Shown here: positions 63,801-64,000 of the stretch, one piece after another
How the letters are laid out: every line of letters begins with the position of its first letter
How positions within the stretch are numbered: the first letter of the stretch is position 1
Assembly: GCA_946811185.2 (NCBI GenBank)
Contig: OX328096.1
Span: 51,846,252 to 51,910,251, forward strand
Direction of reading: 5' to 3'
Length of the DNA: 64,000 nucleotides
From: Hippopus hippopus
Taxonomy: Eukaryota > Mollusca > Bivalvia > Cardiida > Cardiidae
The notes under the pieces: model-generated
The model's database searches: none
Told to the model about the DNA's origin: nothing
What the model saw: the letters and a program-made list of their open reading frames with translations, nothing else
Translations under genes and position numbers: made by a program

Positions 63801-64000
63801 GAGTTTGTGATATCTGGTGATGCTGGTAAGTACAATGAGAGTCATTTGTCATGATTACAGTGTTAATAGAGGCAGAACGTCTGAGCTCTATAGACATATC
63901 CATAACTGTTATCAAATTTTTTTTTATTAAAGAGTTTTTCTTATAAAATTTTCAAACTTAGATGAGAGCCAAAGAATTGTTTCGTCTCTTCAGTCTCTAC
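33549..64000 (+). CDS. Domesticated Gypsy-type integrase fused to six C2H2 zinc fingers (partial at C-terminus)
   Basis: Twenty-one coding exons join with matching phases and no stop over about 1360 codons. Order: module 1 (residues about 10-340) has an integrase zinc-binding HHCC motif, H88-x6-H95-x29-C125-x2-C128, then an rve-like core with [11 protein letters not shown] at 210-220 and REPVLP at its end. A basic/acidic linker (340-492) contains PKRKS and RKRVK nuclear-signal-like stretches. Modules 2 (493-620) and 3 (621-755) are decayed copies of the integrase N-terminal region. A Ser/Thr/Glu-rich low-complexity stretch (756-1030) precedes six C2H2 fingers (about 1034-1215) and a C-terminal tail that runs off the window. 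Known relatives by analogy are vertebrate GIN1 and KRBA2. Likely nuclear DNA or chromatin binding; that role is inference. A retrotransposon in situ is unlikely: no reverse transcriptase, gag or LTRs are seen, and the frame is split by at least 20 spliceable introns. Confidence 0.83.
33826..34875. other. Integrase/ZnF intron 1
   Basis: No repeat family of this window and no second exon recognised; ends in a T-rich tract before the acceptor. Confidence 0.5.
34876..35165 (+). CDS. Integrase/ZnF gene exon 2
   Basis: Encodes residues 93-189: the rest of the HHCC motif ([30 protein letters not shown]), then a linker ending GRGLFWEK, the tryptophan that normally precedes the first catalytic Asp. 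Phase 1 in, 0 out. Confidence 0.86.
35230..35339. repeat. Near-perfect 110 bp palindrome in intron 2
   Basis: Arms of about 54 nt (GCAGAACACTGCTTTCTAAGT and complement) meet at AAGTCACTT with only a few mismatches. RNA from this intron would form a long hairpin. Confidence 0.92.
35687..35841 (+). CDS. Integrase/ZnF gene exon 3 (integrase core start)
   Basis: Residues 190-240. [10 protein letters not shown] aligns with the usual VGIDLIGP, so the first catalytic Asp position is Arg193. [17 protein letters not shown] is well kept. Ends in phase 2 before GTAAGA. Confidence 0.88.
36085..36348 (+). mobile_element. TTAA/CCCTTT MITE copy with internal duplication
   Basis: The left arm (GGGAGAAA.CT..TGAAAA) is repeated before the hairpin; the right end is GGGAAAGGGTTAA. 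Confidence 0.72.
36755..36925 (+). repeat. SINE 3' half
   Basis: CGGAGCCCTAGCCTAGAACT, ATATGACTGAAATAATAATG, then CATTCAATCCATCAATTC. Confidence 0.72.
37807..37946 (+). CDS. Integrase/ZnF gene exon 4 (integrase core)
   Basis: Residues 241-287. [17 protein letters not shown] aligns with the usual RYG-x5-SDQG block, with Lys252 at the second catalytic Asp position. The segment that carries the HPQGNGQVE block in active integrases is replaced by acidic helix-like sequence. Confidence 0.82.
38080..38975 (+). repeat. Tandem element with ~164 bp units, copy 1
   Basis: Head TTAGCTCCACAGGCCCAAGG with CGTCCGTCCGTCC, then about four units containing GGCCTAGGGCTACCAAATTT and ATAGCCCTGGGGTCAAATTT. Tail AGCCAGTAGAGCGATACAGG, GGCCATTG. 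Confidence 0.87.
38976..39527. other. Intron 4 remainder
   Basis: AT-rich, nothing recognised. Confidence 0.4.
39528..39727 (+). mobile_element. TTAA/CCCTTT MITE copy, diverged
   Basis: Termini and one hairpin arm are recognisable; one hairpin arm is partly deleted. Confidence 0.72.
39960..40233 (-). mobile_element. Second MITE family copy
   Basis: AGCCATGCCCTGTG to GCCAGAACATGACTCAT; the palindrome arms are partly lost. Followed by a 200 bp module also found at 11040-11235. Confidence 0.75.
40240..40440 (+). repeat. 200 bp module shared with 11040-11235
   Basis: Both loci contain ACCACAAATATACC, ACAAATAACGAGTGT and ATATATCCATGTATACAG in the same order, and both have a second-family MITE beside them (upstream here, downstream at 11241). 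Confidence 0.82.
40478..40631 (+). CDS. Integrase/ZnF gene exon 5
   Basis: Residues 288-338. [20 protein letters not shown], then [15 protein letters not shown], corresponds to the C-terminal helices of the rve fold (W..LP...F.YN region). The exon is flanked by a repeat on each side. Confidence 0.83.
40642..40760 (-). mobile_element. TTAA/CCCTTT MITE copy, truncated
   Basis: Begins AACTCTTTACTGG about 10 bp after the integrase/ZnF exon 5 donor and stops at the hairpin centre. Confidence 0.75.
41390..41645 (+). mobile_element. Second MITE family copy
   Basis: Contains GGGGGTTTAATGCATTTCTG, GTCCTTTGATGTGCAGAAAA and GCAGATGCATAAGCCCTC; ends 48 bp before the exon 6 acceptor. Confidence 0.82.
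41694..41917 (+). CDS. Integrase/ZnF gene exon 6
   Basis: Starts REPVLP, the usual end of the integrase core, then a Ser/Thr/Gln-rich linker (residues 339-413). Phase 2 in, phase 1 out. No recognised domain after REPVLP. Confidence 0.82.
41938..42374 (+). mobile_element. Three consecutive MITE copies or fragments
   Basis: A short deleted copy (41938-42029, starting 20 bp after the exon 6 donor), a full copy (42032-42265) and a right-half fragment (42266-42374), all plus-oriented. Confidence 0.75.
42718..42953 (+). CDS. Integrase/ZnF gene exon 7 (basic/acidic linker)
   Basis: Residues 414-492: [20 protein letters not shown], then a run rich in Ser, Glu and Asp. The basic clusters resemble nuclear localisation signals. 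The strand opposite is also open but has no coding character. Confidence 0.8.
43117..43336 (-). mobile_element. TTAA/CCCTTT MITE copy
   Basis: Both ends are present. The hairpin is degraded by a duplicated AAAATGCAGGTTACC segment. Confidence 0.78.
43569..43850 (+). repeat. SINE-like repeat with inverted-repeat head
   Basis: 43569-43614 (GAGAGGTGAAAAATTGCCAG..TTTGCCTCAACC) is repeated in reverse at 43631-43677, around GGGGTTCAATACCC (B-box-like). The body GTCAGTGGCTTGGAAAGAAA and a CAATACAATGC tail follow. Confidence 0.72.
44046..44235 (-). mobile_element. TTAA/CCCTTT MITE copy, one hairpin arm lost
   Basis: Lies 51 bp upstream of the exon 8 acceptor; ends GGTAAAGGATTAA. Confidence 0.78.
44287..44518 (+). 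CDS. Integrase/ZnF gene exon 8 (module 2, N-terminal part)
   Basis: Residues 493-569. [26 protein letters not shown] and [12 protein letters not shown] line up with exon 1 of the same gene ([31 protein letters not shown]), so this is an intragenic duplicate. Confidence 0.84.
44549..44772 (-). mobile_element. TTAA/CCCTTT MITE copy
   Basis: Full copy starting 30 bp after the exon 8 donor; ends GGTAAAGGGTTAA. Confidence 0.85.
45006..45157 (+). CDS. Integrase/ZnF gene exon 9 (module 2, zinc-binding remnant)
   Basis: Residues 570-620. [20 protein letters not shown], then DRH, aligns with the W-x-G...C-x2-C half of the integrase zinc domain. The first Cys is Ser and the second His is missing through a deletion, so zinc binding is probably lost. 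Confidence 0.82.
45352..45567 (-). mobile_element. TTAA/CCCTTT MITE copy
   Basis: Full copy with diverged ends. Confidence 0.78.
46128..46355 (-). mobile_element. TTAA/CCCTTT MITE copy
   Basis: Full copy with both TTAA sites, ending 35 bp before the exon 10 acceptor. Confidence 0.9.
46391..46625 (+). CDS. Integrase/ZnF gene exon 10 (module 3, N-terminal part)
   Basis: Residues 621-698. [36 protein letters not shown] and [13 protein letters not shown] repeat the exon 1 and exon 8 pattern. A MITE starts about 6 bp after the donor. Confidence 0.85.
46632..46815 (+). mobile_element. TTAA/CCCTTT MITE copy beside exon 10 donor
   Basis: Starts TTAACCCTTTGAC 6 bp after the exon 10 donor; the right end has decayed. 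Confidence 0.82.
47075..48345 (+). repeat. Tandem element with ~164 bp units, copy 2
   Basis: Head TTAGCTCCACTGGCCGAAGG with GTGCGTGCGTCCGTG, more units than copy 1, tail TTAGCCAGTGGAGCAATACA then GGCCATCATGGCCCTCTTG. Confidence 0.88.
48465..48622 (+). repeat. ATCCCCCTGAAGGC / CCGTCCGTG element head
   Basis: Resembles the head of the 1785 array and 51685-51770 (ATACCCCCGCAAAACGAATG, GTGTCCGTCCGTGTGTCCGT) but without the internal units; truncated just before exon 11. Confidence 0.6.
48623..48792 (+). CDS. Integrase/ZnF gene exon 11 (module 3, zinc-binding remnant)
   Basis: Residues 699-755. [20 protein letters not shown] mirrors the YYWPGM..DV...V..C part of the integrase zinc domain; both His positions are gone. 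Joins exon 10 in phase 1 and exon 12 in phase 0. Confidence 0.78.
49160..49383 (-). mobile_element. TTAA/CCCTTT MITE copy
   Basis: Near full length; ends TTTGGTAAAGAGTTAA. Confidence 0.8.
49617..49701 (+). CDS. Integrase/ZnF gene exon 12
   Basis: 28 codons, mostly acidic ([20 protein letters not shown]), between ATGTTTCAG and GTGAGG. Phases fit on both sides; no domain. Confidence 0.72.
50119..50559 (+). CDS. Integrase/ZnF gene exon 13 (low-complexity linker)
   Basis: 147 codons rich in Ser, Thr, Ala and Glu, with [19 protein letters not shown] and a beta-rich [16 protein letters not shown]. Probably a disordered linker. A SCATG-type MITE starts 19 bp after the donor. Confidence 0.82.
50579..50840 (+). 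mobile_element. Second MITE family copy (best preserved)
   Basis: GAGCCATGCTGTGG to CACAGCATGGCTC, with centre CAGGTCTGCCTGCGCAGACT / GCAGGCTGACCTGGGTC. Begins 19 bp after the exon 13 donor. Confidence 0.88.
50841..51684. other. Intron 13 segment
   Basis: AT-rich with one decayed MITE-like palindrome near 51165-51240 (GGAAAAGGAGAAACCACTCC...). No exon recognised. Confidence 0.45.
51685..51940 (+). repeat. ATACCCCC / TCCG-microsatellite element
   Basis: CCCCCGCAAAACGAATGTTTTCGGGGG forms a hairpin stem, then (GTCCGT)n and about 170 bp of body. Common head type for bivalve repeat elements. Confidence 0.65.
52281..52710. other. Intron 13 end
   Basis: No repeat or gene recognised; a fragment like the tandem-element head (CATGGCCTGGTGTCCCACTG) lies near 52385. 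Confidence 0.4.
52711..52824 (+). CDS. Integrase/ZnF gene exon 14
   Basis: 38 codons ([13 protein letters not shown], then [18 protein letters not shown]) between ACTCTCAG and GTAAGC, phase 1 at both ends. No domain. Supported by splice sites and phase only. Confidence 0.68.
53573..53836 (+). CDS. Integrase/ZnF gene exon 15 (acidic stretch, finger 1)
   Basis: A strongly acidic segment ([14 protein letters not shown]), then [17 protein letters not shown], the Cys half of C2H2 finger 1. The finger is completed across the intron in exon 16. Confidence 0.85.
53991..54206 (+). mobile_element. TTAA/CCCTTT MITE copy
   Basis: Full copy between integrase/ZnF exons 15 and 16. Confidence 0.83.
54464..54584 (+). 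CDS. Integrase/ZnF gene exon 16 (fingers 1-2)
   Basis: Completes finger 1 (HMYKH) with a TGHKPFP linker and encodes finger 2, [20 protein letters not shown] followed by H. The TGDLPYE linker leads to finger 3. Phase 2 out. Confidence 0.9.
54731..54945 (+). mobile_element. TTAA/CCCTTT MITE copy
   Basis: Full copy between exons 16 and 17 with an intact hairpin. Confidence 0.83.
55183..55400 (+). CDS. Integrase/ZnF gene exon 17 (fingers 3-5)
   Basis: Finger 3 ([20 protein letters not shown] then H), finger 4 ([17 protein letters not shown]...H, His spacing 4) and the Cys half of finger 5 ([11 protein letters not shown]). A truncated MITE begins within about 7 bp of the donor. Confidence 0.9.
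55950..56172 (-). mobile_element. TTAA/CCCTTT MITE copy, diverged centre
   Basis: Ends are recognisable; the hairpin reads CAATTGCTTGTAATGAACAA instead of the usual centre. Confidence 0.68.
57291..57491 (+). pseudogene. N-terminal zinc-finger exon of a hAT-type (TTF/BED-like) protein
   Basis: [31 protein letters not shown], then CMKCLICCE...[15 protein letters not shown] resembles the TTF/BED-like finger at the start of ZNF862-type hAT proteins. Ends exactly 67 codons in, at a GTATGA donor. No continuing exon lies inside the element, so it is a remnant. Confidence 0.55.
57682..57902 (-). mobile_element. TTAA/CCCTTT MITE copy inside the hAT-like element
   Basis: Full copy starting TTAACTCCTTACG within 56940-58162, so it is younger than the hAT insertion. 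Confidence 0.85.
58252..59581 (+). mobile_element. mariner element (1.33 kb) inserted in a MITE
   Basis: Inverted ends CGAGGGCTGTTCGATATGTA / CGAGGGTTGTTCGATATGTA (about 33 bp, one mismatch), with TA on both sides. MITE sequence continues on each side (58185-58249, 59584-59737), so the mariner landed in a MITE. Confidence 0.93.
58445..59508 (+). pseudogene. mariner transposase, broken
   Basis: The first part has the paired helix-turn-helix region ([42 protein letters not shown]) and the first catalytic Asp in [12 protein letters not shown] frame break near 59095 leads to a stop at 59140 in the original frame. In the shifted frame [12 protein letters not shown] and [12 protein letters not shown] follow with 34 residues between the two Asp (DD34D, mariner). 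A further TAA at 59338 interrupts it. Non-functional; high similarity of the TIRs suggests it is fairly young. Confidence 0.92.
59780..60057 (-). mobile_element. TTAA/CCCTTT MITE copy with foreign insert
   Basis: MITE ends flank about 70 bp of unrelated sequence (GCCAAACGTTGGCATCCACA) in place of the hairpin centre. A similar phrase recurs near 61165. Confidence 0.65.
60095..60235 (-). repeat. tRNA-like SINE head with 46 bp tandem duplication
   Basis: Minus strand GGTAGCAATGTGGTAGAGCT, TTTGCTTTGGGACCAGGAGG and CCAGGGTTCAATAC (B-box-like). The CCTGGACCTCCTGGTCCCAA..ACATTGCTAC segment is present twice. Confidence 0.65.
60641..60888 (+). CDS. Integrase/ZnF gene exon 18 (fingers 5-6)
   Basis: Completes finger 5 ([10 protein letters not shown]) and encodes finger 6 ([20 protein letters not shown] then H), followed by a basic linker [16 protein letters not shown]. 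Intron 17 (5.24 kb) is the largest in the gene. Confidence 0.88.
61264..61514 (+). mobile_element. Second MITE family copy
   Basis: GAGCCATGCTCTGG to AGAGCATGGCTC; central palindrome CATGTCAGCCTGTGGAGGCT. A truncated relative starts at 62894. Confidence 0.88.
62170..62588. mobile_element. Two abutting MITE copies sharing one TTAA
   Basis: A minus copy (62170-62363) and a plus copy (62360-62588, near-consensus hairpin) meet at a single TTAA, as expected if one inserted at the duplicated target of the other. Confidence 0.85.
62672..62806 (+). CDS. Integrase/ZnF gene exon 19
   Basis: 45 codons, phase 0 at both ends: [20 protein letters not shown], then a charged helix and ETMVVH. No recognised domain. 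Confidence 0.78.
63675..63825 (+). CDS. Integrase/ZnF gene exon 20
   Basis: 50 codons plus one base: [20 protein letters not shown], then a Val/Glu-rich tail, like the low-complexity tails after zinc-finger arrays. Donor GTAAGT. Confidence 0.78.
63962..64000 (+). CDS. Integrase/ZnF gene exon 21 (cut by window edge)
   Basis: Acceptor CAAACTTAG, then [13 protein letters not shown] in the phase expected from exon 20. The exon continues past the right edge. Confidence 0.65.
   Translation, partial: MRAKELFRLFSLY

Overview
This is an animal nuclear DNA window. Genes are split into short exons by GT..AG introns, and the introns and spacers are AT-rich and packed with small transposons. The repeat types fit a marine bivalve, probably a venerid-like clam: palindromic MITEs, arrays of about 150-165 bp that start near a CCGT/TCCG microsatellite and end in a GGCCATCATGGCC hairpin, and tRNA-derived SINEs with (CAAT)n-like tails. 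The species assignment is inference. I placed exons by eye from splice sites, reading phase and protein similarity.

Layout. (1) 1082-13877, minus strand: the first ten coding exons (626 codons) of a TXNDC11 homologue, an ER membrane thioredoxin-fold protein. Its C-terminal thioredoxin domain and coiled coil lie beyond the left edge. (2) 13878-22172: repeat-rich spacer with a 1.78 kb CAGGG-terminus DNA transposon, a 145 bp inverted-repeat pair, a decayed LINE and a long tandem array. (3) 22214-28769, plus strand: a complete four-exon BRI3 (brain protein I3) homologue of 127 aa. (4) 28770-33548: intergenic MITE field. (5) 33549 to the right edge, plus strand: one gene with at least 21 coding exons (about 1360 codons here). 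It joins a Ty3/Gypsy-type integrase region to acidic and basic linkers and six C2H2 zinc fingers. All 20 exon junctions keep frame.

The integrase/zinc-finger gene is the most notable object. Its first module keeps the HHCC zinc-binding motif and a recognisable integrase core fold, but all three catalytic acidic positions look replaced. The integrase N-terminal module is then present twice more in progressively decayed form before the zinc fingers. This looks like a domesticated integrase turned into a DNA- or chromatin-binding protein. The three genes show no evident shared pathway.

The other main signal is the repeat landscape. A palindromic MITE with TTAA duplications and CCCTTT ends (piggyBac-like) occurs more than 45 times. 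One copy is nested inside another with TTAA on both sides, a hAT-like element is inserted into one copy, and a mariner into another. MITE ends lie within about 31 bp of roughly ten of the 34 5' splice sites seen here, far more often than at 3' splice sites.
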